Shown: positions 35,934 through 48,708 of the stretch, one piece after another
How positions within the stretch are numbered: position 1 is the stretch's first letter
Layout: each line of letters starts with the position of its first letter
NCBI RefSeq assembly: GCF_028858725.1
Contig: NC_084761.1
Span: forward strand, 95,319,971 to 95,383,970
Reading direction: 5' to 3'
DNA length: 64,000 nt
From: Colius striatus
Lineage: Eukaryota > Chordata > Aves > Coliiformes > Coliidae
Notes under the pieces: model-generated
The model's database searches: none
What the model saw: only the letters and a program-made list of their open reading frames with translations
What the model was told of the DNA's origin: nothing
Program-made: the position numbers and the translations under genes

Positions 35934-38900
35934 CCAAATACATTTATGAATAGAGATTAATGCAGGTCTTTATCATCTGTTTTGTGCACTTACTCATGTA
36001 TAAAGATCCTATTTCTTTAATAATATCTGCAAGCTATGTTTTATTTTAAAATGTATAATAAAATCTGAAATTAACACATCAGTGCCATAGAAAACTTTTG
36101 TCATTTGTCCATCTTTACATTCAGTCACCTAATTTGATCAGTGATCCCTCTTTTTCCTGTACTAATCTTTGACTCACAGTGCAATTCCTGTACTGTAGGT
36201 GTCTGATATGGACTTTAGAGGAGTCTCAGTGATTTAGAAGCTTAATATCTTGATTTACAAAGAATGCTTAAGGTTTCCACTGAGTAGCCAGCAGAACTCA
36301 CAGAAGTGGCTTCATAACTTGTATGTTAAGCTCTTATTGAGATTCAGAAAACTTCCTGAAGAGACAATACATGAAATCTTGGAGGGTAGAGGGGGTGGGA
36401 AATAAATCTGTTAATTCAGAAAGAGGACAAATCAGTGCATTTTTCTGGCAAATGCTCATTCTATCTATCCATATCCTCAGTGATAATGCAAGAGAGATAT
36501 CTTTGCACATACTGGTGGAAGTAGGTTATGGCTACTTGTTCTTGTTTTATTAAATTTCTTTATGAGGAAATGATATTATGTATTGTGTGCAGTGTTTCTG
36601 AATATATAAAGGCAAAAACATAATCTATTTTCCTTGGAGAATAGGATTTATGTGCTGCAAATGTCTGATATGAGGCAATGGTTTTGTGAGGGATTATTGT
36701 CCATACTGCCTGTTTATGAATCAAAACCTATTCAGAAATCATAAGCAGCTGGAAGCTGAGCATCTGGGCCAAGAGTCAGCAGAAAATTTTGCTACCTCTA
36801 GATATTGTCTTTATAGGAGATAAGTTTCTCTAGGTTGAAATATAAGCCAGCTTTGAAAAGCCAAACTGAGAAATAAACCTGAAGCAAGGACAGCAAAGCT
36901 GACACAAATAGAAGTATAGAATCTGCTCAAGGACTATTCTCTTTCCTTATACAATATGCATAGTCAGACAGAGAGAAAATAATTTTGCATATATTGTCTA
37001 TGGCATACATGAGTTAACTATGGGCAAGGAGAAATGAGGGAGAAATGGAAAAGAATCTTCTCAGACAATGGTCTATAGCTATGGGTTTAGATCCTGTCCT
37101 AGTACAGACTCAAAACTAGGTTTTTAGGAAATTGCAACTCACACTACTGATACCCTGGAGGAGACATCCAACTTTGCTTGCTAAATGAGTATGTGACTAA
37201 ATGGGGTTAGTCAGGAGAAGATATTTTAATAGAAATACAAAGTAATTTCCACCCTAATTGCTAATGTATGCTAAGGAGTTCAGTGTTCTCTCCAGGCTGT
37301 ACAGGGACACATCTCTTTTCTTTCTCTAAAAATGTGCAACAAAGAAATATTAAGCTTTTCTGTTGAATTTAATGTGCTTTCAATTAGACTTTTTAAAAAG
37401 TGTTTAACAGAGCTCTTAGCCAGTAATTAATTCTTCTTTTGCCATTAACAAATGAATGTTACTAAAGGCTGCAGTTTTAATGACTGAACAGTGAGTAGGA
37501 AAATGAGATTTCTCATGGTCTATTACTAACTTCTGCAATCTGACCTGTTTCCTACCATCATAACTGTGGTCTTTCAAGGTTATCTACAGAAACCAAGATT
37601 TAATTTTGACCACACAGAACTTTGGTTGACAAACCTAAAACACTCAAACTGATGATTTTGCATGCTAAATGTCTACATTGGGCTAAAATTCTTTTGGAAG
37701 TTTTCAGCCAAAACAGTCATATGTTTCTAAAGACAACATAAGGGGAAAATATGTAAAATATGTTTCTTTTGTTAAGAAAAGACTCTTACCTGAGGAATTT
37801 TAAATCACAACTAGAGATTTCTTTTAAATGTTACTTAAGTAGTGAGATTCTAAGAAAAGAGAATTTCAAGAGACAACTAGATTGCAGAAAAGTTCAGAAA
37901 TTATCTCATTTCACCACTAATCATTTGAAAACTGATCCTTTTTTTTTAAGGTTTCTTAGCTCAATTAAAAGAGAGCAACAGTAACAAAGCATATTTCATA
38001 CTGAGGCTATCTGTAAGAGTGTAATTTACTCTCTCAAAACTTACAGTGAATCAAGATCAGCAAGCCACTTCAGAATAAACTCTTAAATTAAACATAACTG
38101 CAGTTAGATAGAATGAATTCTGTGCTCTCTGAGAATGAATCCTGTGCTGTCTGAGAACTGGACGACATTCAGAAGGACTGCTTCAGAAGAAAAAGACTTG
38201 GAGGAAATAAGAAAATCAAACTCATTAGGTGAAAAAGTCTTGGCCTTTCACATTCTTGTCATTCAGAAAGAAGGTAAGTCAGTGAGTTAAATGATTTGGG
38301 AGTAGGAGGAGAAAAGATTTTTTTTTCCCTGCTGAAGATTACAGAGCTGGCAGTGGAAACTGAGCAAGGAGTTTGAGACAAGCAGTGGGCAAATTCAATA
38401 CCTAATTAAGTCAAGGAGTTGATGGACAGAAATAGGAGAGGCTGATTATAAATTAAGGCTGTATGAAGGATAAGCACTTATAAACCAAGGTAATAAAAAG
38501 AGTTAGGAGAAGCAATGAAGCCAATTCAGCAAAGTGACTGGAAAATAAATTATCAAATGTGTGAAGAAGACAGGAAGATGTCATATTTAGAGATATTGGG
38601 GCCCTGGTTAGGGAATCTGAATTGGAGAAACCAGGACTTTTTGACATAAACAAATAATGGGTCGCCAAAGGAATAGCAAAGATTTGGTTATTCAGTATAA
38701 AGAGCAAGCCTAAAATGAGCAGTTGCTCATGAGAAAGAGGAAAACCTGTATCAGGGACTAGTCTGAGAGCTCAGGCTTGAGATAGGACACAGCATGTTCT
38801 AGAGAACGTTCCTTCAAGGCTCAGTGATGACCCTAGGCATGTCAGTCTACACAGTGAAGCTCTACTGTGCCCATTAGACCTACTGACCACTCCTGAGAGC

Positions 38901-41544
38901 TTTAGGTTTCTCCAGACAATGTAATTTTGGTTTTCAGTTTACTAAGTGGAAAACAATTCTAGAAAAAATATAGTAGCAAAACTTGAGATTGTTAATTCTA
39001 ATATTCCCTATCTCCCTATGAATTCAGCTTTGCTCCCTTATTTCAGGAAATTAATGGAATTGTTTTTCAATGCAATTATTTATTTGTAATTAGATTGTGT
39101 AAGAGTTTATAAATTTTCATGTTAGTAAACAAAACTTATGTTCCCTGGCTGGGAAAACATCCTTTTATATTAACATTTGGTGCTGCAACTTTTTGTTATG
39201 TGTTCATGTTCATTAAGTCATTTTTTTTTACAGCTACTGCAACAGCAAATGGTTCTGTCATTAAACTCTTCATAGAAATTTACTATAATTTTATAGAAAT
39301 GGAAAAGAGGAAATGCTTTGAGATTTTAAAGATTTTCTTAATGCACTTCACTTATTTCTGCTTTATTTGAAAACTGCTCTTAGCACAATGTCCCCTGCCT
39401 AAAATAATTATTGCCATCTCCATATTTCCAGTCATAGAATGGGTCTACTGGATTGTCAGTTTTAATCTCTAAGAAGCAACGAAAGTTATAAAAATCTGAC
39501 AAAAACATATGTGCATTAACATCTGATTTAAGCCATGAAGGGAAGGAATGAAGTGTGAAGAGTGGCTGAATAGACTAATGAAATTTTAATGGAATTTCAA
39601 GTCTATTTATTTGATCTGTATTTGTCACAAAGTTTATTTCTTATGTTGTTTCAAAAATAGAGAATGTTTAAGAGAATTCTGTCTGCCATACTATCTAGAG
39701 CTATTCAAATACATAGTCCCCAACCTCTACAATTTTGTCATCCTCCAAAGGAAAAAAAAACCCAAACAGCTGTCCCATCATATGTGATGAGAGGAAAAGC
39801 ACAAAATAGAATTGTAACAAAAACTAATACTTCAATTTCATTTTCTGGGAAGAGACTGAGAAGACCATAGTGAAGGTAACAAATTAGGTTAATGTGGTAA
39901 ATCTATTTTCATTAGTATGAGTCAGTTCCATTTGTATGTCATTACACAGGATGTTTCCAGTCATGAATTACCTTCTTACCTCAGAGCTAGAAATTTCTGC
40001 CTCAACTAACTTCCTGTCTAAGTCAATGAGGACCTAATAGCAAAGAGTATAAAAATTGTAAACAGAAGGCACAGAACATCAAGAGGCAGCAATCAAAAGA
40101 GCCTGGATAAGGTTCTGAAGCAAACTACAGGAGGAAAACTTTCCTGTACCAAGAAGTTAAGAAAGCTCTAAGTTCAATGCCTTGAATAAAATTGATGAGA
40201 TCTACATCAGTGCCCATACTAAATCAGTTTTGTTTTACGTACATGTTTTCTCAAAACTAGGGCCTAAACAGCTGCCAACTCTGCTTCATGGTTTACAGTC
40301 TCTTCACAATGCAGTAACACTGTCTCTTGTGTTTTAATCTTGTATTATTTCATGTAACCAGAAACAGAAATCTTTCTCTGCTGACTGAATTTCTTGAAAC
40401 TGAGAATTTAGCTTTAGTATTTTCCTGAAAACAGGAAAAAGGACAAAATCTGTAGATTTCTTAGCATCTTATCACCTATGTCTACCTATGAATATAAGTA
40501 TTGAAATAAGTATTAGTCTTTTTCAAATGTTTTTCTAAATGAATCTTCAAACTCTGTGACACTCACTTGCACACAAAGTCACATTTTATGTGTTTTGAAA
40601 AACAGAGATTCAAATAAAAATTAAAAAAATATATTTTCACACTGCTCAAAATCTATTGCAAGTGAGTAGAAGTTAAAAGGAGAAATGATGTGTTATCAGA
40701 TGGGAAAGAGAGGAAGAAGAGTGTTTCTTCACTAAAAGGGATTTTGGATCACTCAAGGGATTTTGGGTCAGATCATTATAATTGGTAATCATACTGTCTG
40801 GTTATTTGCTTATTTTCTTAGTATGGACAAAAACACAGAATTCATTAATCAATTAAAAAATAGCAATTAAATAAATAGAAAGACAAGCAGTCAAGAACAT
40901 GGGTAAAGAAAGTTTCTGTGACAATTACATAGGACTTCCTCTTGCTGAACCTGGAGAGTTGATTCAATTACTTCAAAAATGCATTTTCTGCTATCATTCC
41001 CTGAAATATGCATCAGCAGCTTCCATGTCTGTGAGATGGTTATGACTTTTTTGAGAAGAAAAAATAATTGTTGATCCAATCTTACTTACCTATGATTTTT
41101 ATCTATGACTGGAGGAATATGACAAGGACTAATGACAAGGACACATAAACTGACATGGACCAGACTTCCTAACACAATGTATTTTGTGGAATAGGAAAGT
41201 ATATCCAACAAACAGCTGATCCACAGGACCTCTAAAACTCTTTGACTTCTGGTGAGAATGCTTCTGTCACCTTTCCAGCCCTCATCTCAGCTTAGTGTCC
41301 CACCTCTAACACTGCTAAATAAAAACAAAGAGCAGAGTACAAATTGACTGGGCTCTCTCTGCCTCTCAGGCAGTCTCAGAAACAACACATCAAAATATAT
41401 GCAGAGGTTTCAGGGGTAAGTAAAATATAAAACTATGTTACATGAAAGTCCAGTAACTTTGAAGGTCTGCTCTTCCTTGTCTTCTTCACACAACCGCATT
41501 AGGTAAACAAATAACCCAGGATTGGCCAATTCCAATCTTCATGT
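35934..41544. other. Long repeat-free block, 5.6 kb
   Basis: The longest stretch without a recognised CR1 or LTR. Composition is AT-rich with scattered TAATTA-type words (for example 37425-37431). It has one small tandem duplication at 38111-38154 and another near 40737-40770. No exon with convincing splice sites or known domain was seen. It may contain conserved noncoding sequence, but that cannot be judged without alignment. Confidence 0.5.
38111..38154. repeat. 22-bp tandem duplication
   Basis: Two adjacent 22-bp copies, GAATGAATTCTGTGCTCTCT+GA and GAATGAATCCTGTGCTGTCT+GA, differ at two positions. Confidence 0.9.
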
Positions 41545-41770
41545 TCATAGAATGTTAAAGGTTAGAAGGGACCTCAAAAGCTCATCCAGTCCAACCCCCC
41601 TGCCAGAGCAGGAACACCTAGAGTAGGTCACAAAGGAACTCATCCACGTGGGTTTGAATGTCTCAAGAGAAGGAGACTCCACAGCCCATCTGGGCAGCCC
41701 CTTCCAGTGCTTCCCTCATCTGAACAGGGAAGAAGCTTTGCTTTGTGTTTCTTTGGAACCTCTTCTATTC
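41545..41770 (-). mobile_element. CR1 LINE, 3' 226 bp
   Basis: Antisense: TCATAGAATGTTAAAGGTTAG, then CTCATCCAGTCCAACCCCC, CCAGAGCAGGAACACCTAGA and a truncation after GGAACCTCTTCTATT. Same subfamily as the copy at 11804. Confidence 0.92.
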
Positions 41771-44125
41771 ACAAACCCTATAGATTCATTTGTGCATCTG
41801 TAAGGAGACAGGCTGAATACCTTTTCTTAAATCTGCAAAACAAATTACTTCAAGCTTTTATAAAGTGAGAGCTATCTTCCAGTGTCAGAAGAATCAAGGT
41901 TCCATCCCTCCTGTCTGGAATCAGGAATTTAAGGAGATGTATGTTGGCATGATTTATGTATTCAGTAGACATTTAGATGAGAAAGGCTTTTCCAAACGAG
42001 CTTTGGATAACCTCCAAAGCCATCTCCAGCAGAGATCAAGGTCTGACAGAGCCCAGAGCCTGTGACTTGGAAACAGTTTTTAGAAAAGCATGAAGTCCAG
42101 GCACAAATAACTAAGGAGTGTGCTCATGATCCGAGTCCTTTATTGCTTTCCCTAGGCCAGCTGCCTCAGTCCTTGGGCAGACAGCCCCTATTCCTAGACA
42201 AAGCCAAAATAGGACATAAAAATTGGGTAGGATTCTTTCCTGGCTAAGGACAAGTGTGGACAGGGGCACAGTCATTTGAAAGACAAGAAGAAGATTTCTT
42301 TTAGCAAGTACTTTCAGACAGTATTTTATCTCAGGATGCCAGTAGCCCACTTGTGGCTCCTTGTTAAGTTTTGTGCAAAGCAGTGGGGAACAAGAGTTCT
42401 TTCTGTAAAGACTTCTAGATGATCACAGACTGCTTTGCACAGTATGCTCTTTACAGATGGATTGAAATAGGCTTCTTCTTTGCCTATAAGGTTTTTGGGA
42501 AGGGAGAATAAACTAGTGTTTTACTTTATATCAATAAAATAACAGGACTCCTTCCAGCTGATGAGTCCCTGACACCTGATATTTTGTCTTGTTTCCTGAC
42601 TCATTGCTCTCTGTCCTGGCTTCCGTACTCTTCTCTTCCTCCACCTCAAATAAGATGTTGAGACAACTCACAGTTATGGGTGCTGCAGAAGAAAAAGATC
42701 ATTTTGGGCATGCTTACATATTTGTTACAGGACAAGAACATCTGGATCCAATCATTTTATAAGGAGGTGATGAAAAAGATTAAATTGCTCTGTTCCACTC
42801 TATGAAAGACAGACCGAGCCAGTGGAATTGGTTTCTCACTACCCTTCTTTAGACAGACTAGGAGGTATGGACACTAGTTGTTTGGTATAGAAGTCTGTTC
42901 CCAGAGGACATAAAATTTGGCTCTGTTTTTATATTACTTACCCCATTTCTTTTACTATGCAGCACTGGTAAATAATACACTAATCCAGCTCTCTTCAGGC
43001 AATTATCACTGGAGGCAGAATTGTCTTAAGTCATGGAATTTTACTTATTTTATCTCTAATCAATACAAACATCTGATCACTGGTTCTGGTACTGAGAAAA
43101 AGGAGGACACATGCTTTTAAAGAAAAACTAAAATGGACACCCATATCTGCAGCCCCTGAATCACCTAATGCTACTCTCTGTCATAGATATTCCTGCCCTA
43201 GAAGCTGTTGTGACCAGCACAAGGCAGTTCACAGCTTGATCCCACACAGAACACCACTGAAGCCCTCATGACATTAGCCTTGTCACTTGCTCCCATGGCA
43301 GTAACATGTTACCTGGAGAAAAGCTTCTGTGTTTGCCCATATTGGCTGGAAGCAGAGATACCCTGACTGAAAAGGTCTCTCATGATCCTGTTATGGGAAT
43401 TAATCAGACCTGGAATACTTCCCCAATATCACAGAAAGGGCTCTCAGGACACTTAAAATCACATTTTCCAAGTCCAGTATTAGTACGATATTTTCTCTCA
43501 CATTATGCATCTGTTCCCTGCAGAGAAGTCTCAGTAAACATTTTTGCTCTGTTTGATTTTGCCCATCTTATTTATAAGATCAAATTTAATTTCTGAGAAG
43601 TCATTTAAATGTAATGTAATTTGAATGTTTTCTGTTCTCAAGTTCTGATGCAACGGTATTGCTGTTGTGAATATTAACCCTCATAGATATTATTTTATTA
43701 TAGTTATATGTTTTAATAGTCCAGAAAATAGAAGCACAAAAAGCTATCTAGGTGCTATAAATTGAACAGATTAGCTGTAATGTTTTGTTATATTTAGCAT
43801 TGCATCAAATAGATATTCTTTATAGATTTAAATACAAATAGCTACTTCATTCATGCAAGGAACATTGTCTGTTTACTACACAATAAATCATTAGCCTGGC
43901 GTTGTACTTTGTGTTCACAAAAACTTCATTTCTTTTTTTTAACTCTTCTTGTGGGCTCCTCTTGTTGTAGACATCACAAGTCCTCTTGTGGTGAGTTAAC
44001 ATTGGTAAAGGGCCAAATTCCTACCCACAGGCTCACTTATGCCCCCCTTACGAGCAGGCTGTGAGAAAACAGGATGAGAAAACTCCTGAGTGGAGACAAA
44101 TAGAAGGATATCAAGAGGTAGAACA
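41771..44125. other. Unique DNA
   Basis: Somewhat less AT-rich in 43140-43450. The open frames at 41865-42247 and 43306-43596 have no recognisable domain. Confidence 0.5.
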
Positions 44126-44302
44126 GGCTCAGCTTGGGGAAATTTATCTAAGATTGGAACAGGTTGTCTAGGGAAATGGTTGAGTTGACATCCTAGAGGT
44201 ATTTAAAAGATATGTAGATGTGGTAGGCATAGTTTAGTGGTATACTTGGCATAGTTGGGTTTAAAGTTTCACTTGATATTAAGGATCTTTTCCAACATAA
44301 AT
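44126..44302 (+). mobile_element. CR1 LINE, old decayed 3' end
   Basis: ATTGGAACAGGTTGTCTAGG, GTGGTATACTTGGCATAGTT and GGATCTTTTCCAACATAAAT match the end of an old CR1 type. The octamer tail is gone. It abuts the next CR1 in the same orientation within about 10 bp. Confidence 0.7.
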
Positions 44303-44308
44303 AAATCT

Positions 44309-44692
44309 TCTTTATGAAGGCCGTGGAGAACTAGGGCTGTTTAGTCTGGAGGAGACTGAGGGGAGATCTCATTAATATTTACAAATATCTAAATAGTGGA
44401 TGTCAGGAGGTTGGGGCATCACTTTTACCTAGTGACAGGAAAAGGGATAATGGAAAGAAGTTGGAACATAAACAGTTCCATTTAAATGTAAGGAAAAATT
44501 ATTTCACTGTTCAGATGAGGGAGCCCTGGCACAGGCTGCCCAGGGCGGGTGTGGAGGCATCTTCCCTGGAGGTCTTCAAAACCCATGTGGATGCATTCCT
44601 GTGCAATTTGATCTAGGTGGACCTGCTTTGGCATGTGGGTTGGACTAGATGATCTCTAAAGGTCCCTTTCAACCCCTACCACTCCATGACTA
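44309..44692 (+). mobile_element. CR1 LINE, 3' part
   Basis: Begins at TTTATGAAGGCCGTGGAG in the end of ORF2, continues GGGGAGATCTCATTAATATT and GAGGGAGCCCTGGCACAGGC, and ends GACTAGATGATCTCTAAAGG, CAACCCCTACCACTCCATGA with a short tail. Younger than the CR1 it follows. Confidence 0.9.
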
Positions 44693-44758
44693 TTATTTTA
44701 TCTTGTTGCCAATTAAACTAGATTTGGATAGTGAGAAAAAAAATGAAATATTAAACCA

Positions 44759-45270
44759 CCACCTTTACTCTCTCCTCTCCCAAGCTCAACTTCACTCCAG
44801 ACCCTTCCAAGTAGCAAAAGGGGAAAAGGAGGAAGACAGTCAGCCCACACAGTTTCTCTTGGGCCTCTCACCTTTTCTCTTCTTCCAGTGTAGACTATGT
44901 CCTAGCTGCAGTCTTGCACAAAAAAAAAAATCTTCCCCAGCACAGGCTCTCCACAAGCAGCAGTTCCTTGAGGAAACATCCATGTGCTCTAGCATGTGTT
45001 CTGCCACAGGCTGCAAGGTAGCATCTACTCCACCATGCAGTACCTCTTCTACCTTTCCTACTCTCAGTTCTTTCAGTTATTCCTCACTCTTTTCTCTCCT
45101 CCTCTCTCTTTCCATCATTTTCTCTTCTTTCTTAGGTGTATTTTCCCAGTGACACCACAATCTTTGCTCAGCAGTGCTCTGTGGTGGGTGCACAGAGAAA
45201 TTAATTGTGCCAAGCATAAGGCAGCCTCCAAACTTGCCTCACAGAGTCTTCCCTGTAGTTTTTCCCCCTA
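44759..45270 (-). mobile_element. Possible antisense fragment of a long ERVL-like LTR
   Basis: Pyrimidine-rich on the plus strand, with blocks reminiscent of the long family B LTR read antisense: CTCCCAAGCTCAACTTCACT, CCAGCACAGGCTCTCCACAA, and CACAGGCTGCAAGG followed by TCTACTCCACCATG. Similarity is partial and recognised by eye only. The plus frame of 167 codons at 44649-45152 is Ser/Leu-rich translation of this pyrimidine tract and is not a gene. Confidence 0.35.
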
Positions 45271-45775
45271 GACCTTACCACAGCTACTCAATACAGGTAC
45301 ACAATCATTTGATGCTGTTGCTTAAATAATAACAGCTGCACAATTTGTTACAACTATCTCAGTCTCTTTAGAGTGACTCAGTCACATCCATACAGCCTTT
45401 TAATACAGCAGGACAAGCTGTTCCACTTCTCCTTGTGCTTCACCACTTCATGCCTTTGTAGACCACATGCCTAGTGGGTGGGAGGTTGCTTCACAGACAT
45501 GCTGACTACCCCAATCACTGAGAAGTGCTCCACCTGCAGACATCCTGCAGTGTTAATATAGAGGCTGCTGCATAATCATGCCACTTGCTGCTACCTCTGA
45601 CCCCAGTTTGGGGAGAGCATTGGTACCCTGGCAGCTATAAAGAAACCATTTTTGGAACTAGTCACTATCTACAGCATTTCTTATTTTCTGTCTGGTAAGG
45701 GATGACATTCATTTTATTTATTATCCTAAAGAACATCATGTTACACATGAAAACATCACACTGGATTATATGAAA
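45271..45775. other. Unassigned DNA
   Basis: No element named. It lies between two LTR-like segments and may be LTR- or ERV-derived, but nothing diagnostic was seen. Confidence 0.4.
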
Positions 45776-47858
45776 GTGCCTTGGGCATAAATGGTAATGT
45801 TTTGGTAGCAGGGAGCTACAAGAATACCTGATATGGGTGATCTATGCTATAAAATAGAATTTTCCTTTAAGCAAGGATCAGAACACAAATGTCTTGAGAA
45901 ACAAGCTCTGGTGGTTAGAAGACGGGGTTAATGCCAAGGCTGGAGTAACATTGTTTAGGATGAGATGATCATAAATCAATTATTTCACTGTGTAAGCCTG
46001 ACTACTTTGTATCCTTCAAGATGGACTGGAGATTGCTAAGGAGGAAACCTCCTGCCTCAGAAGGCTGAAAGGTTAGATTGTACCTAACTAGCATGAAGTC
46101 ATCAAACGTGCAGTAACTGGGGGAAAGGATGATTGCAGCAGGGGGACGTAGTGACCACCTACTCACAGATCATCTACCCAATTCATACCCCAGACACCTT
46201 AAGGAAGAGGACAAAAGAAATGAACTAAGCATGCACATTTATCATATGTCAGGTGAAGGACTGCTAATTAATCACTGAATCAAACAACAATACATAATGT
46301 ATTAGAATATAGAATATGCTAAATTTTTGTGTGCAAATACAGTACAAGAGGTACTGCTAGCTTTGTGGATTACCACCTAGCATCTGTATCTGTATGAATA
46401 TGCAATAAAATACCACTATATATTCGCATCTCACAGATGGGATAAATAATGTCACTTTTCAGATAGGAGAGGGAGGCTGTGAACTGTTCTGAGCTGGTCA
46501 CAGGGGATTCCAGACAGCTCAGAAAGAGCTAGGAACTACCCACCTCACTCCAAAACTTTACAGGAGAGTGCATAGTGCTGCTAGGGAGTGATTGTGGGGT
46601 TTTTTGAGGCTGATGGTATATGCTCTATGCTAGAGGAAAGGCTTGTCTCTGAGGGGTCTGCGGTCTACAGGTGACTCATCTTAGGACAGGGTTACCTCAA
46701 AGAACTGAGGTCTTCCACTAGCAGCAGCCTGCAAGTCACCAACTGTCTAGTGATGGGCTGCTCTGAGGCACTGTGGTCTGTGCTGGAAGAAACAAAGGTA
46801 CATGCAGGAAAGAAGCAAGGAGAGCAGCAGGTGCAAGTGATTACTTGCTGACACCAATATCCTGGGCTGCTTGTTGCTTCATGGAAGGGATGGGGAGGGA
46901 CTAAGTAACTCCCAGTGAAAAAAAGGCAAGTTAAGGCTAAAAGAAGGCAGGAGAGGTACTGGACGAGAGTTGAGCCTGCAGAAAGGGAAGGAGATGTGTT
47001 ACAGGTTTATGTGGAGATGCTTTTTGCTTGGTGACAGAGAAAGTGAGCTGCAGTGCTGTCCCAGTAAGCAGTTCTCAAAACATGCCCTGGCTCTGAGGTG
47101 GAGCTACCTGGCCTAACTGGGTCAGCCTGGTGCCTCTGTGGTCGTTACTTAAGAAGGGAAATCTGCAGCTGGAAGAGGAGGTAGATGGATGTTACAAGAT
47201 GGAGACAACCATGTGGACTACATAGTCAGAGAAGGAGGAGTGCTAGACTGGAGACCCCTCTGTAGCCTACTGTGAGAATGCAGGCTGTGCCCCTGCAACC
47301 CAAGGAAGATGATGGTTGAACTGACAGTCATCAGCAGCTTCTGGTGAGTGTACCCCATTGGGCAAGAGACTATGTGAGGAGGCGGCTGTGGCGCAGGCCG
47401 TGCTGGAGAGACTGAGGGCGGCAGAAACCCACACAGGAGGTGGAGAGGAGCTGCAGCCCTTAGGATAAACATGTCAGAGTGGGCAGTGCAGGGCTGCCCA
47501 ACCTGTGAGGGACCCCACGGAGGAGCAGGAAGGACCAGTAAGAAGTTCATCAGCCCTGAGGTGAGACAAATGACAGGAGCCATCGGGAAAGGACTGACTG
47601 AAACCCTCCTTTTCCTACCCCCCTGAGCCGTTCGGAGAGTGAGGAGGTAAAAACACTGGGATCTGGGCTCTTAGAGGAGGGGTGGGGGGAAGGTAACATT
47701 AAAGGGTCAGTTCTGTCCTTCATAACTGTACTGCTGTGTTGCTTTCTGTTTGTTACCTGGTTGTTTTTTATGTTTTTATGGTTTTTTCCTCCCCAAGTCG
47801 AGTAGTCGTCTGTTTTACCTGGAACCATAAATGGCAACTGAGTCCTCTATGTCCTTAA
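45776..47858 (+). mobile_element. Decayed long ERVL-like LTR (family B), interrupted
   Basis: Blocks of one long LTR appear in the expected order: GGGCATAAATGG...TTTTGGTAGCAGGG (45783-45813); GGCTGTGAACTG...CTGGTCACAGG (46472-46505); TTTTTGCTTGGTGACAGAG to GGTGCCTCTGTGG (47021-47144) with TTACTTAAGAAGGG (promoter region, 47146-47159); CCCCCTGAGCCGTTCGGAGA and GGAGGGGTGGGGGGAAGGT near 47619-47694; CCTCCCCAAGTCGAGTAG (47789-47806). The extreme 3' end is lost or unrecognisable. An insertion at 45838-46436 splits the first two blocks, and 46560-47006 is not clearly assigned. No gag/pol/env is visible. The minus frames at 47218-47837 are incidental. Two pieces from separate LTR insertions are also possible. 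Confidence 0.55.
45838..46436 (+). mobile_element. Possible nested LTR-like insertion
   Basis: A 599-bp segment bounded by ATGGG at 45833-45837 and at 46437-46441 separates two blocks of the family B LTR. It starts TGATCT and carries an AATAAA at 46404-46409 about 30 bp from its end, the layout of an LTR polyadenylation region. Its end (TCTCACAG) is one base beyond a canonical CA, so either the duplication is imperfect or the boundary is off by one. No coding remnant is visible. Confidence 0.35.
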
Positions 47859-48127
47859 GGGGTTCCAGAGGCCTTTAGTACTTGTGACTGATTGGGGATT
47901 TTTTTTCCTATATAAGCCTAAGTGGTGTTTATTTGTTTCTCCTCAATACACAAATAATGAAACGGTTATGTTACTTGATAGTAATTTAAAGGAAATGTGG
48001 TGAGTTGAGACTATATTGTCCACTGATAGAACATGTACGTGGGCAACACCAGGACCAGGCGTGGCCTGGGATTAGAATTGGAAACCAGTAGGTTTTGCTA
48101 GGAGCAAACAGTGTGTAAACTGTGATC
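47859..48127. other. Spacer between LTR and CR1
   Basis: Nothing recognised; it may include the lost end of the preceding LTR. Confidence 0.4.
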
Positions 48128-48450
48128 AGTCTCTACAACTACCTGAAAGTAGGTTGTGCTGAGGTGGAGGTCTCTTCTCCCAAGTAATGAGTGACTGGAA
48201 AAGAGAACCAGTTACACCAGTAGAGGATTAGATTGGAGATTAGGAAGAACCACTTCACTGAGAGGGTTGTTAGATGCTCTCCCAGGCTGCCCAGGGAGGT
48301 GGTGGAGTCTCTATCCCTGGAGATACTTAAAAGCTGTGTAGCTGAGGTGCTGAGGGACATGGGGAAGTGGTGGGCTTGGCAATGTGAGGTGAGTGGTTGA
48401 ACTTGAGTATCTTAAAGGTCTTTTCTGACTAAAGGCATTCTATGATTCTA
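48128..48450 (+). mobile_element. CR1 LINE, 3' part, old subfamily
   Basis: AGTCTCTACAACTACCTGAA, GAGGTGGAGGTCTCTTCTCC, CAGGCTGCCCAGGGAGGTGG, GATACTTAAAAGCTGTGTAG and ATCTTAAAGGTCTTTTCTGA precede an ATTCTATGATTCTA tail. This is the sense counterpart of the older type seen antisense at 7894, 28718 and 61779. Confidence 0.92.
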
Positions 48451-48571
48451 AACAGGTGACGGTTTTTCAGTGTTTTTATTAATACTGTGATGATATTGAA
48501 GGTAGAGCTTGTGATGATTGTATATTAAAACAGTCTTTGGGTATATGCTTCACAGAGGCAAGTGGTGGAAT

Positions 48572-48708
48572 GTATTGGGCATAAATTGCAGAGTTTTAGT
48601 AGCAGGGGCAATTGGGGTGACCTGTTGGGGTGAACAGGCCATGAACTGCCCTGTGCTGGTCACAGACACTTCCAACAATCCCCACTGAGTGCCAAAACAC
48701 ACAGCAGG
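48572..48708 (+). mobile_element. Fragment of long ERVL-like LTR (family B), start region
   Basis: TTGGGCATAAATTGCAGAG, TTTTAGTAGCAGGGGCAAT, GGCCATGAACTGCCCTGTGC and TGGTCACAG follow one another here without interruption. The same blocks occur split at 45783-45813 and 46472-46505, which supports an insertion there. The rest of the LTR is absent. Confidence 0.55.

Noticed and set aside
39419..39446. CR1 tail at GTCATAGAATGGG
   Set aside because: Only an 11-bp resemblance; the following sequence does not match any CR1 3' UTR.
44649..45152. 167-codon plus frame, the longest in the window
   Set aside because: It starts in a CR1 3' end and continues through a pyrimidine-rich LTR-like tract; the Ser/Leu/Phe-rich product reflects composition.
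47218..47837. Two minus frames of 121 and 95 codons
   Set aside because: They lie wholly inside the decayed ERVL-like LTR read antisense.
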